DNA from: JAADEM01 sp965371855
GTDB taxonomy: Bacteria; Bacteroidota; Bacteroidia; Bacteroidales; Marinilabiliaceae
Direction: 5' to 3'
Length of the DNA: 64,000 nucleotides
Assembly (NCBI GenBank): GCA_965371855.1
Contig: CBDUZZ010000005.1
Location: 36,199 to 100,198, forward strand
In this document: positions 18,426 to 27,418 of the stretch, one piece after another
How the letters are laid out: each line of letters opens with the position of its first letter
Numbering within the stretch: position 1 is the stretch's first letter
Program-made: the position numbers and the translations under genes
Notes under the pieces: generated by a model
The model's input: only the letters and a program-made list of their open reading frames with translations
What the model was told of the DNA's origin: nothing
Database searches by the model: none

Positions 18426-20867
18426 ATGTTTGCCCATATTAAGGAAAACACATATAGAAACTCTCTGTTTTTAATCATCATAATGCTTTTATTGACGGCT
18501 AATAATTCACTGTCTCAAACACTCATATTAAAAGATGAAATTACTCATGAGCCTATTTTCATGGCTAACATTTACTCTAAAGATCAAAAATTATCAACAG
18601 CTTCCGATGTAAAAGGGAAAGCTGACATAACAACATTCTCACAATGCGATAGTATTTATATCAAATACATAGGCTATTCACTGGAAATTTATAGTTTTGA
18701 ACAATTAAAGAAGAAAAATTTTACAGTTTATTTAAAACAAAACTCCATTTCATTAGATGAGATGGTTGTATCAGCAACCAGATGGAAACAGAAGAAAACT
18801 GACGTTCCAAACAAAATAACCACCGTTCGCGCCCGCGATATCATCATTCAAAATCCGCAAACAACAGCCGACCTCCTGGCACAAACCGGAGATGTATATA
18901 TTCAAAAAAGTCAATTAGGAGGCGGAAGTCCCATGATTCGTGGCTTTGCTACAAACAGAGTGCTTATCTCTGTTGATGGCATACGTATGAACAATGCAAT
19001 TTTCAGAAGCGGAAATATTCAAAATGTCATCTCTCTTGATGCTTTTGCAATAGACCAGACAGAAGTAATTTTCGGCCCGGGCTCTATTATTTATGGCAGT
19101 GATGCCATAGGTGGTGTAATGAGCTTTTACACTTTAAACCCTGGATTCTCATCAAATAACGATGCATGGTTCAATGTACATGCAACAGCTCGTTATGCTT
19201 CGGCAAACAACGAAAAAACCGGCCATTTCGATTTTAAAACAGGACTAAGAAAATGGGCTTTTACTACTAGTGTTACATTTTCTGATTATGATGATTTGAA
19301 GATGGGTAAATACGGTACTGATGATTATCTGCGTGAAGAATATGTAATACGCAAAAACAATAGAGATGAGATTATCCCTAATTCAGATTTCAGACAACAA
19401 GTATCTTCCGGTTTCCAACAAATAAACCTGATGCAAAAAATCAGATTTCAGGCAGGTAGAACATGGACTTTAAACTATGACTTTCACTACTCAACAACAG
19501 GTAATTATCCCCGCTACGACAGATTAATAAGATATAAAAACAGCCACCTGCGATCTGCTGAATGGTATTATGGCCCTCAAAAATGGATGATGAACCACCT
19601 GTATGCTCATAACAAGAAAAAGACTACTTTTTATGATCAAATGGTCATCCATCTGGCACAACAACATTTTCAGGAAAGTCGCCATGACAGGGACTTTAAC
19701 AATAACACAAGACATAACAGAACAGAAACGGTAAATGCTTTCAATCTGAATTTAGATTTTGAAAAGACATTTAATGAAAAACATCATCTGACATACGGAA
19801 CTGAATTTATTTTTAATAAAGTTGGCTCCGTTGCAAACGATCAAAACATAAATACATTTTATCAATCTCCTGCAGCAACACGATATCCTGACGGTTCAAC
19901 ATGGAGCTCAATGGCTGTTTTTGCTGATTACCGATATAAATTAACGGAAAAGACTGACATAAAAATAGGCTCACGCTATAACCACATTATTCTGAATGCA
20001 GATTTTGACACACAATTTTACCCATTCCCGTTCGACAATTCACACATTAACACAGGTGCTGTAACCGGAAGTTTTGGATTAGTCTACAATCCGGATGAAA
20101 CAATGCAGTTGATGGCAAATCTCTCTACCGGATTCAGAGCTCCCAATATTGATGATGCAGGCAAAGTATTTGATTCTGAACCCGGTTCTGTTGTTGTTCC
20201 AAATCCAAACCTTAACTCAGAATACTCATTAAATAGTGAAATTGGCATAACTAAAGTTTTTACCGGAAAGTTAAAATTAGATTTCTCAGCCTATTACACC
20301 AATCTTTTTGATGCCATGGTACGCCTTGACTATACACTAAACGGACAAGACAGCATTGTTTATGATGGAGAAATGAGTAAAGTACAGGCAATTCAAAATG
20401 CAGCAAAAGCTTATGTCTATGGCATTCAGGCCGGAATAGAGTGGAAATTACCATTAAACCTTACATTCTCATCAAGGTTTAACATTATGAAAGGAGAAGA
20501 AGATCTTGACAACGGTGAAAAAGCTCCTTTACGACATGCTACACCATGTTTTGGTATTACACATATAATATACTCCCACAATCATATTAAACTGGATATA
20601 TATGCAACTTATAATGGACAAGTATCATACGAAAACATGCCTCCTTCAGAAGTTTCAAAAGATTATATGTATGCCAAAGATTCAAATGGAAACCCGTTCT
20701 CCCCAAAATGGTATACAGTAAATATAAAAAGTTTGTATCGCTTAAATGATAACCTGATATTAACTGCCGGAGTTGAAAACATTACCAATCAAAGATATAA
20801 AAATTATGCATCAGGAATAGCTGCTGCCGGTATTAATTTTATTATTGCTGTAAAAGTTTCTTTCTGA
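18426..20867 (+). CDS. TonB-dependent outer membrane receptor
   Basis: About 813 residues. From the ATG at 18426 the protein starts with a signal peptide ending near NNSLSQ, then a carboxypeptidase-like beta-sandwich (about 30-100), a TonB box-like DEMVVSAT, the plug (VDGIRMNNAIFRSGNIQN, GPGSIIYGSDAIGGVMS) and a 22-strand-type barrel ending in an aromatic residue (VKVSF). The plug resembles receptors for haem, siderophores or cobalamin more than SusC, and no SusD gene follows, so it is not a classical starch-type pair. The frame extends to 18267 but that part lacks a signal. Ligand unknown; it sits downstream of the GH92 gene. Confidence 0.88.
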   Translation: MFAHIKENTYRNSLFLIIIMLLLTANNSLSQTLILKDEITHEPIFMANIYSKDQKLSTASDVKGKADITTFSQCDSIYIKYIGYSLEIYSFEQLKKKNFTVYLKQNSISLDEMVVSATRWKQKKTDVPNKITTVRARDIIIQNPQTTADLLAQTGDVYIQKSQLGGGSPMIRGFATNRVLISVDGIRMNNAIFRSGNIQNVISLDAFAIDQTEVIFGPGSIIYGSDAIGGVMSFYTLNPGFSSNNDAWFNVHATARYASANNEKTGHFDFKTGLRKWAFTTSVTFSDYDDLKMGKYGTDDYLREEYVIRKNNRDEIIPNSDFRQQVSSGFQQINLMQKIRFQAGRTWTLNYDFHYSTTGNYPRYDRLIRYKNSHLRSAEWYYGPQKWMMNHLYAHNKKKTTFYDQMVIHLAQQHFQESRHDRDFNNNTRHNRTETVNAFNLNLDFEKTFNEKHHLTYGTEFIFNKVGSVANDQNINTFYQSPAATRYPDGSTWSSMAVFADYRYKLTEKTDIKIGSRYNHIILNADFDTQFYPFPFDNSHINTGAVTGSFGLVYNPDETMQLMANLSTGFRAPNIDDAGKVFDSEPGSVVVPNPNLNSEYSLNSEIGITKVFTGKLKLDFSAYYTNLFDAMVRLDYTLNGQDSIVYDGEMSKVQAIQNAAKAYVYGIQAGIEWKLPLNLTFSSRFNIMKGEEDLDNGEKAPLRHATPCFGITHIIYSHNHIKLDIYATYNGQVSYENMPPSEVSKDYMYAKDSNGNPFSPKWYTVNIKSLYRLNDNLILTAGVENITNQRYKNYASGIAAAGINFIIAVKVSF

Positions 20868-20896
20868 TAAACGATCTCACAATCAGGATAAAATAA

Positions 20897-20930
20897 AGAA
20901 ATGGGAACAACTGATGTTGCTCCCATTTCT
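20897..20930 (+). terminator. Hairpin after the TonB receptor, first copy of the hairpin-leader module
   Basis: AGAAATGGGA pairs with TCCCATTTCT, continued by four more pairs after one mismatch, closing on a TGAT loop. It begins 30 bases after the receptor stop and may end its transcript, although it is not followed by a T run. It is followed by a conserved leader (see repeat entry). Confidence 0.55.
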
Positions 20931-20995
20931 TATTAACCTAACCCAAATCTATGAAAAAAAATTCAATTAGTAACATTACAACTACTGTGCCAAAA
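20931..20995 (+). repeat. Leader repeat, copy 1
   Basis: ATTAACCTAACCCAAATCT, then ATG and a run of A, then CAATT and ACTACTGTGCCAAA, occur here and again at 21135-21197 in the same order, each time directly after a GGGAACA-type hairpin. In copy 2 the ATG opens a 23-codon peptide beginning MKKIQFNVLQLLCQ; copy 1 has one extra A and the frame differs, but deleting it gives MKKIQLVTLQLLCQ. The leader and peptide start resemble the 5' ends of Bacteroidetes outer-membrane receptor genes, so this may be a duplicated or left-behind gene start. Confidence 0.6.
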
Positions 20996-21099
20996 ATAAC
21001 GCCCTAATGTTATTGTATGTTAATTGTTATTCAAATTTCCTAAATAGTAGCTTGCCAGCACTAAATAACAATACGCTTACTTTTTTCATTGTAAAAAAA

Positions 21100-21133
21100 G
21101 AGATGGGAACAATCCATTGAATGTTCCCATCTC
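21100..21133 (+). terminator. Perfect 12-bp hairpin, second copy of the module
   Basis: GAGATGGGAACA (21100-21111) pairs perfectly with TGTTCCCATCTC (21122-21133) around a 10-base loop. It is not near the end of any recognised gene, so a plain terminator role is doubtful; its stem is the same GGGAACA theme as the hairpin at 20897 and is followed by the same leader. Confidence 0.55.
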
Positions 21134-21134
21134 A

Positions 21135-21249
21135 TATTAACCTAACCCAAATCTATGAAAAAAATTCAATTTAATGTATTGCAACTACTGTGCCAAACAT
21201 TCCAACACTTTGTTATTAAGAGTTAAATGAATTAAAATACTGTGAAATC
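21135..21249 (+). repeat. Leader repeat, copy 2, with a possible 23-codon peptide
   Basis: This copy repeats the leader of 20931-20995. From the ATG at 21155 it reads MKKIQFNVLQLLCQTFQ and on to a stop at about 21224. The rest of the 480-bp gap between 20868 and 21347 shows no gene; only these two modules and AT-rich sequence are visible. I do not claim the peptide is made. Confidence 0.5.
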
Positions 21250-21347
21250 CCATATTCTGCTTCCCTACATACTCAGTGACTATTAACAATATGAGCGTGT
21301 CATGCAGTGACTAAAATAGGGCACAAAAAAAAATATCACACATATTT

Positions 21348-22271
21348 TTAAAAGAAGTACTTTCCTGCGTCAGTTTTTATACTACACTTCAAAGCATAGT
21401 ACAGTTTGTATAAATTAAACAACATCAAATCAGGGTATATCTTTAATAAAAAGAATTTCAACAGTGGTAAAAACAATCTTAAAATAGCAAATACTATCTT
21501 ATGCAGATGCATTTTATATAACCTTTGAACAAATACCAGAAGTTTGACATCCAAAATAAAATCAACATTGCCATTAACAATGTCAAGTACTTTAAACAAA
21601 CTTTTTACAGCCTCACGGCTTTTATACAAAAACTCTTCATTTGTATCAAGGTCTTCATTAACTACACCATTATCTATATGAATAATTTTAACCTTCGCTT
21701 TTTTCAAATCATAACCCATTAAAGTATCCTCATGACCATATCCGGTGATAGATTCATGAAAAGATATTTGTTGCAATATATCTTTAGGAATAATAACATT
21801 CTTTGTAATAAATGATTTATAAGAGTTCTTGCTCCTGATTTTTGAAGGTTTGCTTTCAACCTTACGGCCATACTTCCATCTTAATATTTTATCCTGCTGA
21901 GGTCTGTTTTTCGAATAAACACTCCCCCCAATAATTACATGTTTTTCATTAGATTTCAACGTTTTTATATACAAACCTAAAAAACCGGAATTATCTATTA
22001 TGGAATCTGAATCAATAAAAAGTAAATTAGGTTTTTCCGCGTACTGTAAAAACAGATTCCTTATACGGGCTCTTCCAATATTTTCATCAAGTTCAATGTA
22101 TTGATCGATATACTTTCCTAATTTCCTGTTTTTCTCTTTATAATATATATCAGATGCATCATCGATAACAATAATCTCTACTATATATTTTAGTTTAGCT
22201 TTCTGAAAATACAGAGCCTTAATCAACCGCTCTATATCACTGTTAAAAACGGGAATACATACACTAAGCAT
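21348..22271 (-). CDS. Family 2 glycosyltransferase
   Basis: The 307-residue protein opens with the GT-A/GT2 signature LSVCIPVFNSDIERLIKAL, has the nucleotide-sugar segment VEIIVIDDASD near 35-45 and the acidic metal-binding motif LLFIDSDSII near 85. A hydrophobic C-terminal stretch (about 255-290) suggests membrane association. Such enzymes transfer sugars to lipid-linked or surface polysaccharide precursors. It stands alone on the minus strand between the duplicated leader module and the cstA remnant, without other polysaccharide genes, so its acceptor is unknown. Confidence 0.82.
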   Translation of the reverse strand: MLSVCIPVFNSDIERLIKALYFQKAKLKYIVEIIVIDDASDIYYKEKNRKLGKYIDQYIELDENIGRARIRNLFLQYAEKPNLLFIDSDSIIDNSGFLGLYIKTLKSNEKHVIIGGSVYSKNRPQQDKILRWKYGRKVESKPSKIRSKNSYKSFITKNVIIPKDILQQISFHESITGYGHEDTLMGYDLKKAKVKIIHIDNGVVNEDLDTNEEFLYKSREAVKSLFKVLDIVNGNVDFILDVKLLVFVQRLYKMHLHKIVFAILRLFLPLLKFFLLKIYPDLMLFNLYKLYYALKCSIKTDAGKYFF

Positions 22272-22391
22272 AAAGCATTTTATTACAAATATATAATTAT
22301 AAAAGCACTTGTTATAATAACATCCTTTTAAATTTTTGATAAATTTACAGTCTTTAAAAGCATATGCTACTGAAAAGCAACAAATCTTGAT

Positions 22392-22841
22392 ATGACATCT
22401 TTTATAATAGCTCTTGCTACACTCATTCTTGGTTATTTTTTTTACGGCCGTGTAGTTGAACGCTTCTTTGGCGCTGATGACTCAAAGCCAACACCGGCAA
22501 TGAAAATGCAAGATGGCGTTGACTACACACCTATGCCTACATGGAAAGTATTTACTATTCAATTTCTTAACATTGCAGGTCTGGGGCCAATTTTCGAAAC
22601 CATTCTCGGGGCCATGTATCTGGCTAAAGTAAAAAAACCTCTCTGGATGCTTTCATTGCCGGCAGCTTTTATGACAACTGTGACGTTTACATACCTGCTT
22701 GTTGCTCCGGTGAAAAACGGCGGTTTCTTTTTAAGTACTGACATTGGCTATTTAATTGGTCTCGCAGGTGGTATCTTTTCACTTATTCTATTCATAAATA
22801 AATCACGTAAACATTCAAAGGGAAACAGATTACATGAATAA
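22392..22841 (+). pseudogene. Carbon starvation protein CstA, internally deleted remnant
   Basis: The 149-residue frame joins two ends of a CstA-type peptide/pyruvate transporter. Residues 1-68 (FYGRVVERFFG, MQDGVDYTPMPTWKVF, FLNIAGLGPIF) match the N-terminus of the family, and residues from about 74 (YLAKVKKPLWMLSLPAAFM, FTYLLVAP) match its last membrane helices. Family members are about 480-700 residues, so some 330 or more residues are missing, in frame, between GPIF and YLAK. The remaining protein would have about four membrane segments and lack the transport core. It overlaps the next gene by eight bases. Either decayed or a repurposed small membrane protein. Confidence 0.72.
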
Positions 22842-24033
22842 TTTCAGACCTTTCTCAAGAAAGACAGTACTCATTTGGTTTGCTCTGCTAACCTTCGGAT
22901 TAACTGAATTGGCAGCAGCTTATCCGCATATTACAGAGAAGTATTATTCTACCGGCATTTATCCTGTTATTGCATCCATATTAAGCAGAATAAGTAATGC
23001 TTTCCCGTTTTCGTTGGATGACATTTTCTACATATCTCTAATCGTTGTAGCCATCACTCTGACAGGACTTTTAATAATTAGTGTCTGCAAGAAAACTATC
23101 AAATTTAGAGGTTTGCGTCATTGCGAACGAGGTACGAGTAAAGCAATCTCTATTGGATATCAACAGATTGCTTCGTCCTATCGTCCTCGCAATGACGATC
23201 TGTGTCATGTTTTCTTGCAGACACTAATTAGAAAGGTTCGAATAAAAAAAATCATCTATACGCTTATAAATGTTTTAGCTGTAGTTTACATTCTCTTTTA
23301 CTGGTTATGGGGTTTTAACTATTTCAGAATACAATTAAACGAAAGATTAACTATTCCTGAACAAACAGTATCGAAGGAAAATTTCAACTATGCACTTGAT
23401 TATTTAATAGAATCTGCAAACAAAAATCACACTGACACATTTAATATTAGCTACAACGACATAAACATATTGGTTGAAAAAAGTTATCAAGAGTCATCCG
23501 GTTTTTTAAAAATAAATTACCCTCAGGGAGTTCGTAATCCAAAACCTATTACATTCAGCAGGTTTTTTGCCAAGGCTGCCATTTCCGGGTATTTCGGGCC
23601 ATTTTTTAATGAGATACATATTAACCACTATCTGTTGCCTGTTGAGTATCCATGGACACTTGCACATGAAAAATCACATCAGTTTGGAATAACAAGCGAA
23701 GCAGAAGCAAATTTTTATGCATGGATTATTTGCAACAATAGTGAAAACAGTCAAATCAGATATAGTGCTAACCTAAATGCACTGTTCTACTTTTTATACG
23801 AGGCAAGAAAACTGAAAGATTATAAAAATACTATTTCTAAAATTGACGAAGATGTAAAAGAAGACATTAGAGAAATCATTAATCACTGGGCCAAACTTCG
23901 TAATAAACATGTTGAGAAAGCTGCATCCAAAGCAAACGACACTTACCTTAAAACAAACAAAATAGAAAAAGGTATTGATGACTACAATGAAGTTGTAAAG
24001 TATGTTACTGAGTATTTGGTGATGAAGAAATGA
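22834..24033 (+). CDS. DUF3810 membrane protein with an in-frame repeat insertion
   Basis: A 399-residue DUF3810-type protein of unknown function: three membrane helices near the N-terminus (about 10-28, 64-85, 143-165) followed by a soluble domain carrying HEKSHQFGI, a zinc-protease-like His-Glu-x-x-His motif, with a further EAEANFYAW. The loop between helices 2 and 3 (about residues 81-133) is encoded by a 156-bp palindromic repeat element (see separate entry), whose length divisible by three keeps the frame open. The HExxH motif and the downstream acidic helix suggest a metallopeptidase fold; no activity is shown. It overlaps the cstA remnant. Confidence 0.72.
   Translation: MNNFRPFSRKTVLIWFALLTFGLTELAAAYPHITEKYYSTGIYPVIASILSRISNAFPFSLDDIFYISLIVVAITLTGLLIISVCKKTIKFRGLRHCERGTSKAISIGYQQIASSYRPRNDDLCHVFLQTLIRKVRIKKIIYTLINVLAVVYILFYWLWGFNYFRIQLNERLTIPEQTVSKENFNYALDYLIESANKNHTDTFNISYNDINILVEKSYQESSGFLKINYPQGVRNPKPITFSRFFAKAAISGYFGPFFNEIHINHYLLPVEYPWTLAHEKSHQFGITSEAEANFYAWIICNNSENSQIRYSANLNALFYFLYEARKLKDYKNTISKIDEDVKEDIREIINHWAKLRNKHVEKAASKANDTYLKTNKIEKGIDDYNEVVKYVTEYLVMKK
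23075..23230. mobile_element. 156-bp MITE-like nested palindrome inside DUF3810
   Basis: Perfect 22-bp outer inverted repeats lie at 23075-23096 (starting TAATTAGTGTCTGCAAG) and 23209-23230. Inside them is a second imperfect palindrome, 23116-23149 against 23165-23197, whose arms start CGTCATTGCGA and end AAGCAATCT. The inner sequence is the CGTCATTGCGA...AATGACG type repeat seen widely in intergenic DNA of Bacteroidetes and other bacteria. It has no transposase and lies wholly within an open gene. No clear target-site duplication could be defined because the ends are AT-rich. Confidence 0.8.
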
Positions 24034-24190
24034 TGTGATGAGCTAATGTGATAATTTGAGTGTTTATGAAGTATAGCACAATCAGTGCCGACACTTCGAG
24101 AAAGAAATGAAAATTAAACAAATCATCACACACCATATTATCACATCAACACATCAAAAATGTAACCTTTTTCATACGGAAGGCATCAAA
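24034..24190. repeat. Degenerate GTGATAAT-type spacer repeat
   Basis: The gap after DUF3810 contains GATGTGATGAGCTAATGTG at 24031-24049 and, about 90 bases on, the inverse-complement theme ACACACCATATTATCACATC at about 24127-24146. It reads as imperfect inverted low-complexity DNA with no coding potential. Confidence 0.45.
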
Positions 24191-24214
24191 GAAGAAACTT
24201 TAAATAATTAAATT

Positions 24215-24592
24215 ATGGATCACACAGCAGAAAGCATCGCAACATCAATTACAGTTGCACTTACTTTTATCAGCCTTATTGCAGGATTATTCCTTGCATG
24301 GTATTTTTATCTGAAAGCAAAACAAAAAGAACGTCTGGCTCTTATTGAAAAAGCATCGGAGGGGATTGATTTCACAAAGCTCTTTGAACGTCCGAAAAAA
24401 CAGCAATTCAGGTTTAAGTTCCCATGGTTAAAACTGGGGATTTTGATTTTCTCCATTACCTTTGGTGTTGCAATTAAGCTTCTGTTTTTTCGTGGAATGG
24501 ATGATGATTACGCACCTCTGTTCGGGTTTATGTTTGGAGGTATTGGCATGATTGCTGCCCACTTTGCAGACAGGCGAAAAGACGGCGAATAA
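24215..24592 (+). CDS. DUF6249-type small membrane protein
   Basis: This 125-residue protein has an N-terminal membrane helix (about 10-32), a charged linker with LIEKASEGIDFTKLF and two further helices (about 68-90 and 98-115) ending in HFADRRKDGE. That layout matches the DUF6249 family, often encoded beside ECF sigma factors in Bacteroidetes. It is five bases upstream of the sigma factor and very probably co-transcribed with it. Function unknown. Confidence 0.7.
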   Translation: MDHTAESIATSITVALTFISLIAGLFLAWYFYLKAKQKERLALIEKASEGIDFTKLFERPKKQQFRFKFPWLKLGILIFSITFGVAIKLLFFRGMDDDYAPLFGFMFGGIGMIAAHFADRRKDGE

Positions 24593-24597
24593 CATTT

Positions 24598-25155
24598 ATG
24601 GAAGAGGCATACATAAAACGGGTTACAGAAGGTGATGTAGAGGCATTCCGGTTTATAATCAGGAAACACCAACACATGGCCTTCACCGTTGCTATGTCAA
24701 TTGTTAAAGATGAATTTACGGCAGAAGAGGTCACACAGGAAGCTTTTATCAAAGCCTTTGAAAACCTTAACAAATTCCGATTTCAATCAAAATTCAGCAC
24801 ATGGTTGTACAGGATAGTTGTGAATTTAGCTTTCAAACAACTAAAAAAGTTAAAGGTACGCGAAGAGAGCTTTTTTAATGCAGCTAATGATAATTTCACT
24901 GATGAGCCTGACGGGTTTGATAATTTAAAAGAGAATGACCGAATATACTACATTAATAAGGTATTAAATATACTTTCGCCAAAAGAGAGCCTGGCATTAA
25001 GACTTTTTTATCTTGATGAAAACTCAATTGAAGAAGTGAATAATATCATCGGGTGGTCAAAAAGTAACACAAAAGTCATCCTGCATAGGGCACGCAAGAA
25101 TTTTTACTGTGCTTTAAATGAAATGCTAAAAAATGAGATGAAAACAATTTTATAA
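24598..25155 (+). CDS. ECF-type RNA polymerase sigma factor
   Basis: The 185-residue product has sigma region 2 (about 10-80, with EEVTQEAFIKAFENLNKF and STWLYRIVVNLAF) and sigma region 4 (about 120-175, LSPKESLALRLFYLDENSIE and a helix-turn-helix). It has no region 1 or 3, as usual in ECF factors. It follows the DUF6249 gene and precedes a small membrane protein, a typical sigma plus membrane regulator cluster. The signal it answers to is unknown. Confidence 0.92.
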   Translation: MEEAYIKRVTEGDVEAFRFIIRKHQHMAFTVAMSIVKDEFTAEEVTQEAFIKAFENLNKFRFQSKFSTWLYRIVVNLAFKQLKKLKVREESFFNAANDNFTDEPDGFDNLKENDRIYYINKVLNILSPKESLALRLFYLDENSIEEVNNIIGWSKSNTKVILHRARKNFYCALNEMLKNEMKTIL

Positions 25156-25163
25156 CCGAAGAG

Positions 25164-25523
25164 ATGTTTCTTATGGATATTTTTAGTAAAAACAGTGACG
25201 ATAAATTAAAACGCTTAATAGGTGAAAGTAAGCTGGAGATGCCATTCTCTGATTTCGAAGCCAGGTTGATGAGTCGCATAAACAATGAAGTAAGCAGTGA
25301 AAAAGTGATAACGAAAAACATTCGTCTGTCGTGGTTATTCTTTAGTCTTGGTACACTGTTTGGAATTCTATTAACAATTATTTTAAATCCCTCTAACATT
25401 ATTTTTGGAGTGCCAGTATCGAAACTAACAATACCTTTGTATGTAATTGGAGTTACTATATTCTTCCTTATGTTTGAGCAGCTTCTAAAGCTTACTTTAA
25501 ACCACAAAAAACATCATCTGTAA
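25164..25523 (+). CDS. Small membrane protein, possible anti-sigma factor
   Basis: A 119-residue protein with a soluble acidic-basic N-terminal half (about 1-50) and two membrane helices (about 55-76 and 83-105). Length and position eight bases after an ECF sigma gene fit the small anti-sigma proteins that often end such operons, but I see no recognised anti-sigma motif. The first ATG (25164) and a second at 25173 are both usable starts. Function assigned by context only. Confidence 0.55.
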   Translation: MFLMDIFSKNSDDKLKRLIGESKLEMPFSDFEARLMSRINNEVSSEKVITKNIRLSWLFFSLGTLFGILLTIILNPSNIIFGVPVSKLTIPLYVIGVTIFFLMFEQLLKLTLNHKKHHL

Positions 25524-25568
25524 TACTCAATTGTTCAGGACTGTTATAAAGACGCACTGCCGTACATC

Positions 25569-26270
25569 TCATAATGCCATTACCAACCGGTCAAGCATTA
25601 TCTCTAATCTCTTGTTATTGTCTTCTATATATCTACCTGCATCAGATAGCATCTCCTTTTCAGATTGAATATAAGGAGCATTAATCAACTCATCCCGGCA
25701 ATTGCTTGTTATCTCTTTTAATGAATGCACTGTTGTTTCAAAATGAAATTGCAAACCCAAAACCTTATCGTTGAATAAAAAGGCCTGATTAGCACACACA
25801 TCTGAAGATATCAGACGAACAGCACCTTTTGGAATATCAAATGTGTCGCCATGCCAGTGAAAAGTAACAAACTCATCAGGAAATTCTTGCAACAGCAGAT
25901 GTTCTTTTCCGGCTTTTGTTAGTTGAATCGGCCACCAACCAATCTCTTTGCTCTTATTAGGATACACTTCCGCACCCAAAACATGAGCAATCAATTGCGC
26001 ACCAAGACAAATGCCAATAACCGTTTTACCGGCATCAATGGTTTCTTTAATAAATTGTTTCTCTTTGTTTAGCCACAATAAGCCTTCATCAAATATATTC
26101 ATACCACCACCCATGACAATCAACCAGTCAAAATCATTTAATTCAGGTAGCTTTTCATCCTCAAAAAATCGGGTAAAAGAAAGTGAACAATTATTCTTCT
26201 CAGCCCATTTATTTATATAACCAATACCTTCAAAAGGCACATGCAAAAAACAGTGTATTCGTATACTCAT
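25569..26270 (-). CDS. Class I glutamine amidotransferase-like protein
   Basis: The 233-residue protein is a stand-alone triad glutamine amidotransferase domain: nucleophile Cys about 88 in GICLGAQLIAHVLGA, and His about 176 with Glu about 178 in LGLQFHFETT. Stand-alone members are related to the GMP synthase amidotransferase half and include gamma-glutamyl peptide hydrolases; a missing synthetase partner means the acceptor is unknown. All catalytic residues are present so it should be active. It is isolated on the minus strand between the sigma cluster and DUF4919. Confidence 0.85.
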   Translation of the reverse strand: MSIRIHCFLHVPFEGIGYINKWAEKNNCSLSFTRFFEDEKLPELNDFDWLIVMGGGMNIFDEGLLWLNKEKQFIKETIDAGKTVIGICLGAQLIAHVLGAEVYPNKSKEIGWWPIQLTKAGKEHLLLQEFPDEFVTFHWHGDTFDIPKGAVRLISSDVCANQAFLFNDKVLGLQFHFETTVHSLKEITSNCRDELINAPYIQSEKEMLSDAGRYIEDNNKRLEIMLDRLVMAL

Positions 26271-26291
26271 CCTTAACTCATTAATATGCTT

Positions 26292-26999
<708 letters not shown>

Positions 27000-27043
27000 A
27001 GAGGATACATTTATATTTTCAGACTAAAAATTGTGAAATATTT

Positions 27044-27085
27044 CAAAAAAAATGTCGCCTGAAAAAATCAGGCGACATTTTTTTA
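27044..27085. terminator. Bidirectional rho-independent terminator
   Basis: AATGTCGCCTGA (27051-27062) pairs perfectly with TCAGGCGACATT (27068-27079) around five A, flanked by A and T runs on both sides. It ends the carboxyltransferase operon on the minus strand and insulates the DUF4919 gene's promoter region. Confidence 0.9.
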
Positions 27086-27406
27086 TTACTCAATGGTAAT
27101 CATTAATTCATTTTTAGGAACCATGACTCCCATTTTCACATGAATAGAAGTAATCCTGCCGTCAAACGGCATAATTATTTTGTTTCTCATTTTCATTGCC
27201 TCAAGAATTAATAACGGCTCTCCCTCCTTAGCTTTATCCCCTTCCTTAACAAATATTTCTACAATTGTACCCGGAATATACGATAATATTAAATTAGGAT
27301 TCGGAGCCTCATAACTCTTTCTACTCTTGAAATTCTTAGTCAATCTTGTTTTATACTTCAGGCTATGTACCTGAAAATCGACTAAATCCTTAAACTTTTT
27401 TGCCAT
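27086..27406 (-). CDS. Biotin carboxyl carrier protein
   Basis: The 106-residue protein carries a single biotinyl domain with the EAMKMRN acceptor motif, biotin-lysine about 72, preceded by a linker. It follows the carboxyltransferase gene by 12 bases and would shuttle carboxyl groups for it. The pair occurs in propionyl-CoA carboxylase or methylmalonyl-CoA decarboxylase systems; the biotin carboxylase or sodium-pump decarboxylase partner is not in the window. The strong terminator just after it shows it is the last gene of the transcript. Confidence 0.9.
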   Translation of the reverse strand: MAKKFKDLVDFQVHSLKYKTRLTKNFKSRKSYEAPNPNLILSYIPGTIVEIFVKEGDKAKEGEPLLILEAMKMRNKIIMPFDGRITSIHVKMGVMVPKNELMITIE

Positions 27407-27418
27407 AGTACATTAAGA

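Noticed and set aside
18426..20867. SusC-type starch-uptake system
   Set aside because: No SusD gene follows, and the plug sequence resembles cofactor or iron receptors.
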